64,000 nucleotides of DNA from Advenella faeciporci (GCF_014652395.1 NZ_BMYS01000002.1:224637-288636); one strand, 5' to 3'. Shown: positions 29,242-39,902, counted from the stretch's first letter. Notes: generated by a model not told the origin, from the sequence alone. A program made the numbers and translations.

Positions 29242-31247
29242 TACAAATCCAATTCGGCCAGATTGCCTTTTTCTTCGATCCAGGCACGTCGCTGCGACGA
29301 CTCACCTTTACCCATTAGCATTTCAAACATTTTGTTGGTATCCTCAGGCGTTAACTCACCATAGCCCACCGGCAGCAAACGACGGGTATCCGGGTTCATG
29401 GTGGTTTCCCACAACTGCTCGGGGCTCATTTCACCCAAACCTTTAAAGCGGCTGATTGACAAGGCTGAGGACTTGACGCCTTCGGCATTCACCAGCTTGT
29501 CCTGAACCGCATCCAGCTCGGCCTGATCAAGACAGTAAATTTTTCTTGCGGGGCGCTTGCCTTGGGCGGGCACATCCACCCTGAACAGCGGCGGTTTGGC
29601 AATAAACACAAAGCCGTTTTCCACCAAACGGGGAAAATGTCTGTAAAACAGTGTCAGCAGTAAAACCTGAATATGAGAACCGTCAACGTCCGCATCGGAA
29701 AGAATACAGATACGCCGGTAACGCAAACCGGATAAATCGGGACTATCCTTGGGGCCATGGGGGTCTACACCAATCGCCACCGAAATGTCATGAATTTCAT
29801 TATTGGCAAACAGGCGGTCACGATCAACTTCCCAGGCATTCAGCACTTTGCCGCGCAATGGCAAGATCGCCTGGAACTCTTTATCCCTGCCCATCTTGGC
29901 AGATCCACCAGCCGAGTCACCTTCAACCAGAAATACCTCGGTACGGGTATTGTCGTGCGATTCACAATCAGTCAGTTTGCCTGGCAAAACCGCAACGCCC
30001 GAGCTTTTGCGTTTTTCTATCTTCTGGTTTGAACGGGTACGGGCCTGCGCCTGGCGAATAGCCAGTTCAGCCAGTTTCTTTCCATATTCAACATTACTGT
30101 TTAACCACAGTTCCAGGGCGCTTTTGGAAAAACCGCCCACCAGCCTGACGGCATCCCGGCTATTGAGCCGCTCTTTGATTTGCCCCTGAAACTGGGGATC
30201 GAGAACTTTGGCTGACAACACAAAACTGGCCCGTGAAAAAACGTCTTCAGGCAACAGTTTGACCCCCTTGGGCAACAAGCTGTGTAAATCGGCAAAATTC
30301 TTTAACGCGTTGAAAAGCCCCTCACGCAGGCCTGATTCATGGGTGCCGCCTGCAGAAGTGGGAATCAGGTTAACATAAGACTCGCGAATCACCGGGCCTT
30401 CGGTTGTCCAGCAAACCACCCATTCGGCCCCTTCCCCCAGCGCAAAGGTTTCATGACTTTTTCCGGCATATTCTTTACCCGCAAACATGGGGATCAATAA
30501 TTCCGTATCAGCCAGGGCTTCTTTCAAATAACCCTGCAGGCCATCTTCATAATACCATTCACGTGATTCACCCGTTTTCTCAAGGGTTAAAGACACCTTG
30601 ATGCCGGGCATCAGTACAGCCTTGCTGCGCAGCAAATGCGCCAGTTCAGCCACTGGAATGGCAGGAGAGTCGAAATACTTATTGTCTGGCCAGACACGAA
30701 CTCGCGTACCGGTTTTTTTACGTGGTACCGAACCGGCTGCCACATGCAAGGGCGTAAGCACATTGCCACCATCGGCAAAAACCAGTTCATTTATTTTGCC
30801 ATCGCGCCATACTTGCACCTCAAGCCGATGAGACAGCGCATTGGTGACTGACACCCCCACACCGTGCAAACCACCTGAAAACGCATAGGCGCCACCGGCT
30901 TTTTTATCAAATTTACCCCCTGCATGAAGGCGGGTAAATACAATTTCAACCACGGGCACTTTTTCTTCGGGATGCAGACCAATTGGAATACCACGCCCGT
31001 CGTCCTCTACCGTCACACTATGATCGGCATGTAAAATTACCTGAATATGTTTTCCGTAACCGGCCAGCGCCTCATCGGCCGCATTATCAATGACTTCCTG
31101 AATGATATGAAGCGGGTTTTCAGTCCGCGTATACATGCCAGGCCGCTCACGAACAGGTTCCAGACCTTTCAGAACCCGGATGGAAGCCTCGTCATAACTT
31201 GTTTTGATCGCCACGTTAGTCTCTATACTGTGCAAAAAAACAGACAT
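29241..31247 (-). CDS. parE: DNA topoisomerase IV subunit B
   Basis: The 668-residue ATPase subunit has the GHKL motifs [14 protein letters not shown] and [15 protein letters not shown], the transducer region, and the TOPRIM domain with [14 protein letters not shown] and DADVDGSHI. The short TOPRIM-to-C-terminus length is typical of ParE and distinguishes it from GyrB. An alternative GTG start 14 codons after the ATG is possible; neither has a strong ribosome binding site. It is the first gene of parE-parC and diverges from trxA. Confidence 0.95.
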   Translation of the reverse strand: MSVFLHSIETNVAIKTSYDEASIRVLKGLEPVRERPGMYTRTENPLHIIQEVIDNAADEALAGYGKHIQVILHADHSVTVEDDGRGIPIGLHPEEKVPVVEIVFTRLHAGGKFDKKAGGAYAFSGGLHGVGVSVTNALSHRLEVQVWRDGKINELVFADGGNVLTPLHVAAGSVPRKKTGTRVRVWPDNKYFDSPAIPVAELAHLLRSKAVLMPGIKVSLTLEKTGESREWYYEDGLQGYLKEALADTELLIPMFAGKEYAGKSHETFALGEGAEWVVCWTTEGPVIRESYVNLIPTSAGGTHESGLREGLFNALKNFADLHSLLPKGVKLLPEDVFSRASFVLSAKVLDPQFQGQIKERLNSRDAVRLVGGFSKSALELWLNSNVEYGKKLAELAIRQAQARTRSNQKIEKRKSSGVAVLPGKLTDCESHDNTRTEVFLVEGDSAGGSAKMGRDKEFQAILPLRGKVLNAWEVDRDRLFANNEIHDISVAIGVDPHGPKDSPDLSGLRYRRICILSDADVDGSHIQVLLLTLFYRHFPRLVENGFVFIAKPPLFRVDVPAQGKRPARKIYCLDQAELDAVQDKLVNAEGVKSSALSISRFKGLGEMSPEQLWETTMNPDTRRLLPVGYGELTPEDTNKMFEMLMGKGESSQRRAWIEEKGNLAELDL

Positions 31248-31268
31248 TTTAAAGTCTGATTAGTGATT

Positions 31269-31297
31269 TTGTCGTGCCATTCGGGCATTTTTATACA
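31269..31297 (+). promoter_or_regulatory. Sigma-70-type promoter for trxA
   Basis: TTGTCG (31269-31274) and TATACA (31292-31297) are spaced by 17 bases, about 125 bases before the trxA start. The gap 31248-31423 between parE and trxA contains no gene. Confidence 0.5.
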
Positions 31298-31423
31298 ATC
31301 TTTAGATATAAATGTTATTCTTACATCAATGACAGTACACATTGTGTTCCTGAAACAAGCGAACCATCTTCCGAGCCAGTGTACTTGGCTATTCCAATTT
31401 CACCAATATAAAATTTAATTCGT

Positions 31424-31750
31424 ATGAGCGATACTATCAAACACGCGACTGAATCCAGCTTTAACGCTGATGTTCTCAAGTCTGACAAACCCGTACTGGT
31501 TGATTACTGGGCACCTTGGTGTGGCCCCTGTAAAGCCATTGCCCCTGTACTTGAAGAAATTGCCAAAGAATACGAAGGTCGCCTGCAAGTGGTCAAGGTA
31601 GACGTGCAGGATCACCCTGAAGTGGCGGCACAGTTTGGCATTCGTGGCATTCCCACGCTAATGGTTTTCAAGCACGGTGAAGCCGTTGCCACCAAAGTGG
31701 GTGCCGTCAACAAGGCACAACTTACCAGCTTTATAGATAGCGCCCTCTAA
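31424..31750 (+). CDS. trxA: Thioredoxin 1
   Basis: The 108-residue thioredoxin has the active site WCGPC (residues 32-36) and the cis-proline motif GIRGIPT. It reduces disulfides in ribonucleotide reductase and other proteins. It precedes rho by 86 bases, the conserved trxA-rho order of many proteobacteria. Confidence 0.96.
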   Translation: MSDTIKHATESSFNADVLKSDKPVLVDYWAPWCGPCKAIAPVLEEIAKEYEGRLQVVKVDVQDHPEVAAQFGIRGIPTLMVFKHGEAVATKVGAVNKAQLTSFIDSAL

Positions 31751-31836
31751 AATCACCCAACGTATTTTATTCGTCGCGCGGGCTCATCCGTAGTCCGCCA
31801 ATTTTCTCATTCTCTAATTTATTCTTATTAAAAATA

Positions 31837-33093
31837 ATGCATCTTAACGAACTCAAGGCACTGCATGTGTCGCAGCTGCTTGAAATGGCAGCTACCCTGG
31901 AAATAGACAACGCAAACCGTTTTCGCAAGCAGGAACTCATGTTTGCCATCATGAAAAGACGGGCAAAACAAGGCGAGCAAATTTTCGGTGACGGTGTCCT
32001 GGAAGTTCTTCCCGACGGTTTTGGCTTCCTGCGTTCCCCAGAAACTTCCTATCTGGCCAGTACCGACGACATTTACATTTCCCCCTCGCAAATTCGCCGC
32101 TTCAACCTGCACACTGGTGATTCCATCGAAGGTGAAGTTCGCGTTCCCAAAGACGGAGAGCGTTATTTTGCATTAGTCAAGGTTGAAAAAGTTAACGGTG
32201 TGGCGCCTGAGCTGATGAAACACCGCATCATGTTTGAAAACCTCACGCCCCTGCATCCAAACAAACCGATGATTTTCGAGCGTGACATCAAAAGCGAAGA
32301 GAACTACACCGGCCGTATTCTGGATATTTTCGCTCCCATGGGCAAAGGCCAGCGCGCTTTAATTGTCGCCAGTCCCAAATCCGGTAAAACCGTGATGATG
32401 CAACACATTGCGCACTCCATATCGGCCAACTACCCGGATGCCGTTTTAATTGTTTTACTGGTTGATGAGCGCCCCGAAGAAGTAACCGAAATGCAACGCA
32501 CCGTTCGCGGTGAAGTGGTTGCCTCTACGTTTGACGAGCCCGCAACCCGCCACGTACAGGTTGCCGAGATGGTTATCGAAAAAGCCAAGCGCCTGGTTGA
32601 GTTGAAAAAAGACGTCGTCATTTTACTTGACTCCATTACCCGCCTGGCTCGCGCCTACAACACGGTTGTACCAGCCTCAGGCAAAGTATTAACCGGTGGT
32701 GTAGATGCCAACGCACTGCAACGCCCCAAACGCTTCTTTGGCGCTGCGCGCAACCTTGAAGAAGGCGGTTCGCTTACCATTATTGGTACTGCACTCATTG
32801 AAACCGGCAGCCGCATGGATGAAGTGATTTACGAAGAATTCAAAGGCACTGGTAACTCCGAGGTTCACCTGGAGCGCCGTCTGGCTGAAAAACGCCTGTA
32901 CCCTGCCATTAACCTGAACAAAACAGGCACTCGTCGCGAAGAATTGCTCATGAAACCCGAAACTCTGCAAAAAGTATGGGTTCTGCGCAAATTTATTCAT
33001 GAAATGGATGAAGTTGAATCCATGGAGTTCATTATGGATAAAATCCGCTCAACAAAAAACAATGACCAGTTTTTCGACATGATGAAAAAGTAA
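31837..33093 (+). CDS. rho: Transcription termination factor Rho
   Basis: The 418-residue hexameric RNA helicase has an N-terminal RNA-binding domain starting [18 protein letters not shown] with a cold-shock-like fold, Walker A SPKSGKT (about 181), Walker [17 protein letters not shown] and Q/R-loop elements. Length matches E. coli Rho (419). A terminator follows directly. Confidence 0.97.
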   Translation: MHLNELKALHVSQLLEMAATLEIDNANRFRKQELMFAIMKRRAKQGEQIFGDGVLEVLPDGFGFLRSPETSYLASTDDIYISPSQIRRFNLHTGDSIEGEVRVPKDGERYFALVKVEKVNGVAPELMKHRIMFENLTPLHPNKPMIFERDIKSEENYTGRILDIFAPMGKGQRALIVASPKSGKTVMMQHIAHSISANYPDAVLIVLLVDERPEEVTEMQRTVRGEVVASTFDEPATRHVQVAEMVIEKAKRLVELKKDVVILLDSITRLARAYNTVVPASGKVLTGGVDANALQRPKRFFGAARNLEEGGSLTIIGTALIETGSRMDEVIYEEFKGTGNSEVHLERRLAEKRLYPAINLNKTGTRREELLMKPETLQKVWVLRKFIHEMDEVESMEFIMDKIRSTKNNDQFFDMMKK

Positions 33094-33112
33094 CCCGTTT
33101 CTACAAGCAAAT

Positions 33113-33142
33113 AAAAAAGCCTGTTTTTTAACAGGTTTTTTT
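33113..33142 (+). terminator. Rho-independent terminator after rho
   Basis: CCTGTT (33120-33125), a TTTT loop and AACAGG (33130-33135) are followed by seven T. Confidence 0.85.
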
Positions 33143-33314
33143 ATAGCCGATGCCTATCTTGACCCTGTTGCAGCAACAGGCATAAATCAGATATTTGTAT
33201 TGTGATAAACAATACGTTATGCTTAATGTAAGAATTAGCAATAATAACAATAATTTATCCTGGCTCAGATAACTTTTCGGTAATTTTCGTATCGAACCAC
33301 TCAAGGAGATAAAG

Positions 33315-33506
33315 ATGGAAAAGGAAAAAGAGCAAAAACTAATGTTGATGGATCCGGATACTGGTGAAGTTCATTCACTTCAACACTGGATTGCAACCAA
33401 GCCCATGTGGGAGGGCTCGCTTACCAACCCCATGGAAGGGCTGATTGAAGTCGTGAAAGACGCCAACGGCAAATGGGTTCCCAAACACGAAAAGGGAATT
33501 GGCTAG
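33315..33506 (+). CDS. Small protein of unknown function (63 aa)
   Basis: An excellent ribosome binding site (AAGGAGAT, 5 bases before ATG) and protein-like composition support a real gene. The product is charged and soluble: a lysine- and glutamate-rich start, then MDPDTGEVHSLQHWIATKP, several tryptophans and the ending WVPKHEKGIG. No signal peptide or membrane segment is visible and I do not recognise the family. The stop codon lies inside the first of two overlapping hairpins. Confidence 0.7.
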   Translation: MEKEKEQKLMLMDPDTGEVHSLQHWIATKPMWEGSLTNPMEGLIEVVKDANGKWVPKHEKGIG

Positions 33507-33546
33507 TCGTGATAGCCAATTGGCCTGATTTACCGTCAGGCCAATT
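33497..33546 (+). promoter_or_regulatory. Two overlapping, mutually exclusive hairpins after the 63-aa gene
   Basis: Hairpin A pairs AATTGGCTA (33497-33505) with TAGCCAATT (33513-33521). Hairpin B pairs AATTGGCCTGA (33518-33528) with TCAGGCCAATT (33536-33546). Both stems are perfect with 7-base loops and they share AATT at 33518-33521. No T-run follows B, so it is not a classical terminator. It may protect the 3' end of the mRNA or act as a switch before mtnN. Confidence 0.6.
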
Positions 33547-33674
33547 CAATTGAATTGAACCGCATAAAACCACACGAATTTTTAAGCGGTCTTCTTTGCA
33601 CAAACCAGTGGTTTCCAAGCTTTAATGCCTGCCTGGCCTTACAATATCAGATTGTTCACATCCCCCATCAAGAC

Positions 33675-34457
33675 ATGTCTGTTCTCGGAATTATTGCCGC
33701 CTTGCACCAGGAAATTGCCAGCCTTTTACAGGCCATGGGACCAAATGTAAAAGTCTATCGAATTGGCCAGCGTGACTACCACGAGGGCACACTCATGGGA
33801 CGCTCCTGTGTAGTTGTACTCTCCCGTATTGGCAAAGTTGCCGCTGCAGCGACCACGGTAACGCTTATACGGGAATTCAAGGTAAGCGCAATACTTTTTA
33901 CCGGAGTTGCCGGCAGCATCAATAAACAGGTCAAGGTGGGGGATGTAGTGGTGGCCACTCAACTACTGCAATATGACATTAATGCAAGCCCGCTTTTTCC
34001 CCGCTTTGAGGTTCCTTTACTGGGCCTCAGCCATTTTGATACGGACACCATCCTTTCAGCACAGCTGCAACAATGTGCACAGGATTACATTTCTCAAGAC
34101 CTGGCCATAGATGTTAATGCCGCTTCACGGGAAGCGTTCAGACTTCGTCAGCCACAATGCCATACCGGAATTATCATTAGCGGCGATTGTTTTGTTAGTG
34201 ATGCCACCCATTCCATGCAATTGCAACAGGACTTACCCGCTGCCTTATGCGTGGAAATGGAAGGGGCATCGGTTGCCCAGGTATGTTATGAATATGAAAT
34301 ACCCTTTGCCATCGCACGCATTATATCCGACCAGGCCGATGGCTCAGCACACATTGATTTCAATGCTTTCCTGGAACAGGTTGCCAGGTTTTATTCAGCG
34401 GGCATTTTGAAGCGCTTCTTAAACAATACCGCCCCCCTGGGACTCTCGTCTTTGTAG
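33675..34457 (+). CDS. mtnN: 5'-methylthioadenosine/S-adenosylhomocysteine nucleosidase
   Basis: This enzyme hydrolyses MTA and SAH to adenine and thioribose products, recycling methylation waste. The 260-residue product (ATG 33675) starts MSVLGIIAALHQE with the catalytic Glu13. It also has TGVAGSINKQVKVGDVV, the ribose-binding VEMEGASVAQ and the catalytic aspartate in IISDQADG. An in-frame start at 33555 would add 40 residues unlike the family. It is convergent with the secreted unknown protein at 34493. Confidence 0.92.
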   Translation: MSVLGIIAALHQEIASLLQAMGPNVKVYRIGQRDYHEGTLMGRSCVVVLSRIGKVAAAATTVTLIREFKVSAILFTGVAGSINKQVKVGDVVVATQLLQYDINASPLFPRFEVPLLGLSHFDTDTILSAQLQQCAQDYISQDLAIDVNAASREAFRLRQPQCHTGIIISGDCFVSDATHSMQLQQDLPAALCVEMEGASVAQVCYEYEIPFAIARIISDQADGSAHIDFNAFLEQVARFYSAGILKRFLNNTAPLGLSSL

Positions 34458-34492
34458 CGTCATTCAAATATTTCCATAGGCTGTACAAAAGT

Positions 34493-34918
34493 CTACAACT
34501 CTGACTTCAGTTGCTTAAGCGCCTCCTGAAACTGCCTGCTTCTGTCTTGTTTCATGGAACGGCAACTATCCTGTTTAGCCGCATTGTTAATCGCATTGAA
34601 CTGCTCAACCCGATAGGAAATTGCCTGGCCATATTCATCATTATCTGAAACAAACTCATTATAACTGCTAATGAAATCGTCCACGAAAATGTCAGCTTTT
34701 TGTTTATTCAGCTGTAAAACCTGCCGGACATCTTCCTGCATTTTTTGTTCAAGACTGTCTGCTGAAAGCATTGGGTCAGAGGTAGCGCAAAATTCATGCA
34801 AAAAATAATAATCAAATGCGGCAACAAAAACCATCTCTTTGGTTTTTTCCGACACCTGTTGCGCGCTACCCATACATGGCCATAGCAAGAGTATGGCAAG
34901 CCATTTCTTTGCATTCAT
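34493..34918 (-). CDS. Secreted protein of unknown function (141 aa)
   Basis: The start ATG 34918 (MNAKKWLAILLLW) is preceded by AAGGAAATACTGGAA. An upstream in-frame ATG at 34972 would bury the signal peptide. Signal peptidase cleavage is expected after GSA near residue 19. The mature part is helical and charged, with two cysteines (EFCATSDP and KQDSCRSM) that could form a disulfide. I do not recognise the family. Confidence 0.7.
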   Translation of the reverse strand: MNAKKWLAILLLWPCMGSAQQVSEKTKEMVFVAAFDYYFLHEFCATSDPMLSADSLEQKMQEDVRQVLQLNKQKADIFVDDFISSYNEFVSDNDEYGQAISYRVEQFNAINNAAKQDSCRSMKQDRSRQFQEALKQLKSEL

Positions 34919-35113
34919 TTCCAGTATTTCCTTTTTATGTAAAAAAATTCTGTACAGCCTGTTCCGGTCCATATAAAATCACTTCCCGGATTTATCTTTA
35001 TTCATTTTTCCCCAGTGTTAAATACTGGAAAACAACTGTAATATTACTTAAGCAAAAACACCTTTGGAGATTGCGATTCGAGTCGATCTTATTATTAGTA
35101 TAGAAGCTTCATC

Positions 35114-35740
35114 ATGAATGCAATAAATGACATTTTATCAGCACTGGAAACCCGGGGCTGGGCTATTTGTGACGGACTAATCCCGGTTACCCTGACACAC
35201 CGTCTATTTGAAGAGGGGCAGCAACGTTGGGAACAAGGCCAGTTCCATGATGCCCGTATCGGACGCGAACAGCAACTGGCACGGGTAACTTCCATTCGTG
35301 GCGATTCTATCCTTTGGCTTGAACCAGAAAGCCAATATCCAGCCAGCCAGGAAATATTTCAATTAACCGGTTTAATGCTACAGGCATTAAACCGGTATTT
35401 TTTTCTGGGTCTTAAACAAATGGAATTGCACTATGCCCGCTATGCCTCGGGCACTGGCTATGCCCGCCATCTGGACCAACACAAAAATACCGCATTCCGA
35501 AAAATTACATTGGTCAGCTACCTGAACCCGGACTGGAGCGAAGCGGACGGTGGAGAGCTGGTCCTGTATGATCCTGAAAGTCCCCTGCAAGAAATTCAAC
35601 GTATACTGCCTATTGCCGGCAGAACGGTCATTTTCAGAAGTGATCTGATTGAGCACGAAGTCCTGCCCTGCCAAAAACCCCGCTGGAGCATAACCGGCTG
35701 GTTCAGGGATGATGAAAGACTGTATGACATGGCAGCATAA
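35114..35740 (+). CDS. 2-oxoglutarate/Fe(II)-dependent oxygenase, prolyl 4-hydroxylase type
   Basis: The 208-residue protein has the iron triad His119-x-Asp121 (ARHLDQHK) and His181 (IEHEVLP), with Arg190 placed to bind 2-oxoglutarate. The double-stranded beta-helix segments include YLNPDW and GGELVLY. Members hydroxylate proline or other residues in proteins; the target is unknown. It has its own intergenic region and no operon partner. Confidence 0.85.
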   Translation: MNAINDILSALETRGWAICDGLIPVTLTHRLFEEGQQRWEQGQFHDARIGREQQLARVTSIRGDSILWLEPESQYPASQEIFQLTGLMLQALNRYFFLGLKQMELHYARYASGTGYARHLDQHKNTAFRKITLVSYLNPDWSEADGGELVLYDPESPLQEIQRILPIAGRTVIFRSDLIEHEVLPCQKPRWSITGWFRDDERLYDMAA

Positions 35741-35878
35741 CAATGATTACCTATATTTCGCACTATTTATTCATTAAAATTTGAAAATCTTCCTGCAAAT
35801 TCTTATTCATGCAAAAAATAAAAAATATAATCAGACCCTACAAAAAACACATAAAAACACTTTTAAAAAAACCTTAAC

Positions 35879-36817
35879 ATGTATGATTTGATTGGTGACA
35901 TTCACGGCCATGCACTACCCCTGAAACAGCTGCTTGCAAAGCTGGACTACACTGAAAAAAACGGGTTTTGGCAACATCCCGAACGTAAAGTTATTTTTTT
36001 GGGTGATTTTATCGACCGGGGCCCCGAACAAGTGGAAGCTGTCCTGATAGCCAAAGCCATGGTGGAAAACAATGCTGCGCTGGCGGTCATGGGCAACCAT
36101 GAGTTTAACGCCGTTGCCTGGACAATGCCCAACCACGATAAACCAGGTGAGTTTCTTCGCCCCCATACCGAAAGATATTTACGACAACATCAGATTTTTT
36201 TAGAACAGGTTATTGAAGGCTCCACCCTGCACCAGGAAATCACCGACTGGTTTGCGACGCTGCCCCTATTCCTGGAATTTCCGGGCTTCAGGGTTATTCA
36301 TGCCTGCTGGCACTTACCCTCATTGAAAATACTGGCACCCTTTCTGGATACCCAAAACCGCATACAGCCACAGGCTTGGCCAATCCTTAGTGCAAAGGGA
36401 ACAGAAACTTTCGAAGCACTGGAAACGGTTCTGAAAGGACTGAACATTGAACTGCCTTCAGGATACGGTTTTGATGACAAAGACGGCAATTTTCGCAATG
36501 AAATCCGTGCCCAATGGTGGGAGCTTAATGGATTGACCTATCGTGACCTGGCCATGGTCCCTCCCGGCGCCATCGAGCAAATTCCTCACATTCCCGTCCC
36601 TGATGACATTGTGCCGGGTTACCAAAGTGATAAGCCCCTGTTTGTCGGTCATTACTGGATGACCGGAGAACCTGAACCGCTCACGCCTTATATTGCCTGT
36701 CTTGACTATAGTATTGCCGCCAGAAACACAAAATCGGTGACCAAGGGAAAACTTTGCGCCTATCAGTGGCAGGGAGAAACCGAATTACTGCGAGACCGAT
36801 TTGTTTGGGTCAGCTGA
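35879..36817 (+). CDS. Calcineurin-like metallophosphoesterase
   Basis: The 312-residue protein has all PPP-type metal motifs: GDIHGH (6-11), GDFIDRGPE (about 42) and GNHEF (about 78), followed by later histidines (HACWHLP and GHYWM). It resembles bacterial serine/threonine phosphatases and diadenosine-tetraphosphatase-like enzymes. The substrate is unknown. It is convergent with chrA with only 4 bases between stop codons. Confidence 0.85.
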   Translation: MYDLIGDIHGHALPLKQLLAKLDYTEKNGFWQHPERKVIFLGDFIDRGPEQVEAVLIAKAMVENNAALAVMGNHEFNAVAWTMPNHDKPGEFLRPHTERYLRQHQIFLEQVIEGSTLHQEITDWFATLPLFLEFPGFRVIHACWHLPSLKILAPFLDTQNRIQPQAWPILSAKGTETFEALETVLKGLNIELPSGYGFDDKDGNFRNEIRAQWWELNGLTYRDLAMVPPGAIEQIPHIPVPDDIVPGYQSDKPLFVGHYWMTGEPEPLTPYIACLDYSIAARNTKSVTKGKLCAYQWQGETELLRDRFVWVS

Positions 36818-36821
36818 GCAT

Positions 36822-38021
36822 TTACCCCAAAACCCAACCCAACAACCCACTGCCAGCCACCACCAGCCAGGGTGGCAGCTTCCAGAATACCAGTGCAATA
36901 AAACCAAGCAGGGCCAGACAAAAATCCTGGGGTGCAAGAATGGCACTGGTCCAGATAGGCTGATATAACGCCGCCAGCAATAACCCCACAACGGCGGCAT
37001 TAATCCCCATCAGGGCGGACTTCATACCCGCATTGCGTCGCAATTGCTCCCAAAATGGCAAAGCACCGGCTAGCAGCAGAAAAGAAGGCAGAAAAATGGC
37101 GATTAAACAAAGCATTCCGCCCAGCCAACCAGTAGGCGCCTGATTCATGGCGGCTCCTAAAAAGGCCGCAAAGGTAAACAAGGGACCAGGCACTGCCTGT
37201 GTGACCCCATAACCGGCCAGAAAGGCCTCATTACCAACCCAACCGGAAGGCACCACTTCTGTCTGCAACAGTGGCAAGACTACATGCCCGCCACCAAAAA
37301 CCAACGACCCGGCACGATAAAAGGCATCAAACATCGCCATGGCCTGTCCAGGAAATACATTCACCAAAAATGGTAACACAAGCAACAGACCCGCAAAAAG
37401 CGCCAGCCACACTGTGCCAGCCCTTTTAGTTACCGCCATGACAGGAAACGCTTCATGCGCTTCGACCTTTTCAGGCTTGAATAAAAATAACCCAGCCACC
37501 CCAGCAGCCGCCATTACGGCCACCTGGATCCACACCGACGGCACCAGCAATACAAAGCAAGCCGCTATCATCATGAGCGTAACGCGCAGGGCGTCAGGGC
37601 AAAGATTGCGCGCCATGCCCCAGACAGCCTGGGCCACTACAGCTACCGCAACCACCTTCAACCCTTGTAGCAGTCCATGGTCAATAGCTTCTCCATAACT
37701 GGCAATACCCAGCGCAAACAGAATCAGGGCAATCGCCGATGGCAATGTAAAACCGGCCCAGGCCGCGAATGCACCGGCATACCCGGCCCGGGACAAACCC
37801 AATGCCATTCCAACCTGGCTACTGGCTGGCCCAGGCAAAAACTGGCACAAAGAAACCAGGTCTGCGTATGTCCGATCACTTAACCAACGACGCTTTACGA
37901 CAAACTCTTCACGAAAATACCCCAAATGAGCGACCGGACCACCAAATGAAGTGAGGCCCAGTTTCAAAAAAACAAGAAATACCGCCCATGGGCTACGGTC
38001 GGGTACAGACACTTGCGACAT
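36822..38021 (-). CDS. chrA: Chromate efflux transporter ChrA
   Basis: The 399-residue membrane protein has two homologous halves, the first starting WAVFLVFLKLGLTSFGGP and the second near FYRAGSLVFGGGHVVLPLL. The GGP and FGGGH motifs are those of the long-chain CHR family. It exports chromate using the proton gradient. The start ATG 38021 follows AAGGA; an upstream ATG at 38078 would add 19 nonconserved residues. No chrB or other metal gene is nearby. Confidence 0.9.
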   Translation of the reverse strand: MSQVSVPDRSPWAVFLVFLKLGLTSFGGPVAHLGYFREEFVVKRRWLSDRTYADLVSLCQFLPGPASSQVGMALGLSRAGYAGAFAAWAGFTLPSAIALILFALGIASYGEAIDHGLLQGLKVVAVAVVAQAVWGMARNLCPDALRVTLMMIAACFVLLVPSVWIQVAVMAAAGVAGLFLFKPEKVEAHEAFPVMAVTKRAGTVWLALFAGLLLVLPFLVNVFPGQAMAMFDAFYRAGSLVFGGGHVVLPLLQTEVVPSGWVGNEAFLAGYGVTQAVPGPLFTFAAFLGAAMNQAPTGWLGGMLCLIAIFLPSFLLLAGALPFWEQLRRNAGMKSALMGINAAVVGLLLAALYQPIWTSAILAPQDFCLALLGFIALVFWKLPPWLVVAGSGLLGWVLG

Positions 38022-38193
38022 GTGATCCTTTTTACAATATTTTCTATAGCCCAACATACTAATGGAAATATATGACAAGTGATGCTGATGCTACCAATGT
38101 AAACGGGCTTTATGTCCCAAAAATCCACCTGACGGGAAACACCACTGGTGCAAAACGCAAAGAAACCTGTTCTTGCCTGGCCCTCTGGAACAA

Positions 38194-39183
38194 TTAATTC
38201 TGCCTTAAATTATTTTCTTCAATCACCGCAGACCAAATAGCAGAATCCCTGGCAATGGTTTCCTGCATGGTTGCCGAATCAGTGTAATAAGGATAAGCTC
38301 CCACCGCTTTGAGCCGAGTCTGAGTGTCCGGGTCATTAACAACGCTTGCCAGGGCATCGGACAGGATTTTTACCGTAGTGTCTGGTGTATCTTTGGGAAC
38401 TACCAAACCAGACCATGACACCGCTTTGCTTGCCTGAATATCCTGCTCTTTCAGTGTTGGTACATCTGGCAATTCTTCAAGTCGCACATCGGTATTGACT
38501 GCAATCGGACGTAAATTACCCGCCTTGATCTGGGTAAGCACTGCGACCAAATCAGAGTACATCACAGATACATCGCCTGCCAGTACAGCGGTTACCGCTG
38601 GTGCACTACCCCGATAAGGGATGTGCGTCATTTTGATGCCCAAATCTTTTTTAATCAGTTCCATGGCAAGATTGGCGGTGCTGCCAATTGCCGCTGAAGT
38701 ATAGTTGATGCCATCTTTATTGCTTTTGGCGACCTGCGCCAATGATTTCATATCGGTAATTTCCGGATGTTTCTTGGCGTTGACCACAATGACCAATGGT
38801 GTAATATACGCTGTGCCCACCGACTTGATATCTTTTTCCAGATCATAAGGTGCTTGTGACAATATGAAAGGTGCCGTCAGGCTGGGCGCTGCCAAACCGG
38901 CCACCGTATAGCCGTCTGGTTTACTTCTGATTAATTGGTTAATACCAATCGAGCCCGATGCCCCTGATTTATTCTCGACGACGACTGTCTGATTCAGTTT
39001 TTTCCCCAAGGCATCAGCCAATACACGTCCGGCAACATCAGTGGGTCCACCCGGTGGGAACGGCACAATAAAGTTTATTGATTTATTTGGAAAATCATTT
39101 TTTTGCGCACGGGCAGCCTGCAAAACCAGACCCTGACTTAGGATCAATGCAGAAACAACCGTCAATTTACTCAATAACTTCAA
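38194..39183 (-). CDS. Bug-family periplasmic solute-binding receptor (TTT type) 1
   Basis: The 329-residue protein has a signal peptide (cleavage after about AARA) and the Bug signatures FIVPFPPGGPTDVAGR and VVENKSGASGSIG. Bug proteins bind small carboxylates or related ligands in the periplasm, feeding tripartite tricarboxylate transporters or acting in sensing. The start codon is TTG at 39183, supported by GGAG 6 bases upstream. No TctA/TctB membrane gene is in the window. It is downstream of the TetR gene on the same strand. Confidence 0.9.
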   Translation of the reverse strand: MKLLSKLTVVSALILSQGLVLQAARAQKNDFPNKSINFIVPFPPGGPTDVAGRVLADALGKKLNQTVVVENKSGASGSIGINQLIRSKPDGYTVAGLAAPSLTAPFILSQAPYDLEKDIKSVGTAYITPLVIVVNAKKHPEITDMKSLAQVAKSNKDGINYTSAAIGSTANLAMELIKKDLGIKMTHIPYRGSAPAVTAVLAGDVSVMYSDLVAVLTQIKAGNLRPIAVNTDVRLEELPDVPTLKEQDIQASKAVSWSGLVVPKDTPDTTVKILSDALASVVNDPDTQTRLKAVGAYPYYTDSATMQETIARDSAIWSAVIEENNLRQN

Positions 39184-39335
39184 GGCAATCTCCTACCATC
39201 AAATAATAATGTAATCGCCGAAGCGTACCCTGTAACCCAACTTAAAAATATTGGTGAATGTCCTCGTTCAGCAATTTGGAAAGGAGGGTTCCATAAAATA
39301 AAAGTATATTGGAAAAAAGCATTTTATTTCAACGC

Positions 39336-39902
39336 TTAATCGTTTCTTTTCAGCAAACCTTCAAGTACTAATCGATAGAATTGATCAAACGCATCCCCTA
39401 TGCGCATGCCGGTTTCCTCAAGAAAAACCGGATTCCTCAGGCGATGGGCGGCGCCCAGAATCGCTTCCGATACCAGTCTTGGATGTTGTGAGGCAAACAC
39501 CTGTTGTTTGATCCCTTCTTCAATAATGCCTTCCAACCCTCTGACCCGCGCCAATTGGTAGTCATCAAACAATTTTCTGCCCTGCTCCGTTGCCTCCAGA
39601 TCAATCAGGCACGCTTTGCTGATACCCGAGGTATTCAACGTTGCCGTCAAATATGCCTTGATGATCTTGGTGGGTTCACTTTCTTTATTGGCCTTGGCAA
39701 AACCATGCTCAAGCTGTGAATTAAAAACTTCACGACAAATATGAATAAACAATTCTTCTTTAGCAGGGGCTATTTGATAAATTCGCCTTCTTGAGCACTT
39801 CAAACGGCCAGCGATATCGGCAATGGTTAATTTGGAAATACCTTCCGTGACGAGCAGCTCTGTCAATTGCTGCATGAATGCTGCTTCAGTCCGTCGTGCC
39901 AT
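39336..39902 (-). CDS. TetR/AcrR family transcriptional regulator
   Basis: The 188-residue protein has an N-terminal helix-turn-helix KLTIADIAGRLKCSRRRIYQI (about 20-40; only part shown is diagnostic: TIADIAGRLKCS) and a helical C-terminal ligand domain. It diverges from the acyl-CoA ligase operon across a 146-base region with a promoter and repeated GTACCAT sites. It probably represses that operon, and the inducer may be the acid or its CoA ester. Confidence 0.88.
   Translation of the reverse strand: MARRTEAAFMQQLTELLVTEGISKLTIADIAGRLKCSRRRIYQIAPAKEELFIHICREVFNSQLEHGFAKANKESEPTKIIKAYLTATLNTSGISKACLIDLEATEQGRKLFDDYQLARVRGLEGIIEEGIKQQVFASQHPRLVSEAILGAAHRLRNPVFLEETGMRIGDAFDQFYRLVLEGLLKRND

Noticed and set aside
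35741..35878. AT-rich 138-base gap before the phosphoesterase gene as a possible small RNA
   Set aside because: No promoter, stem or terminator that would support a transcript was found.
38072..38197. 41-codon open frame between chrA and the first Bug gene
   Set aside because: No ribosome binding site or recognisable sequence, and it overlaps the stop of the Bug gene.
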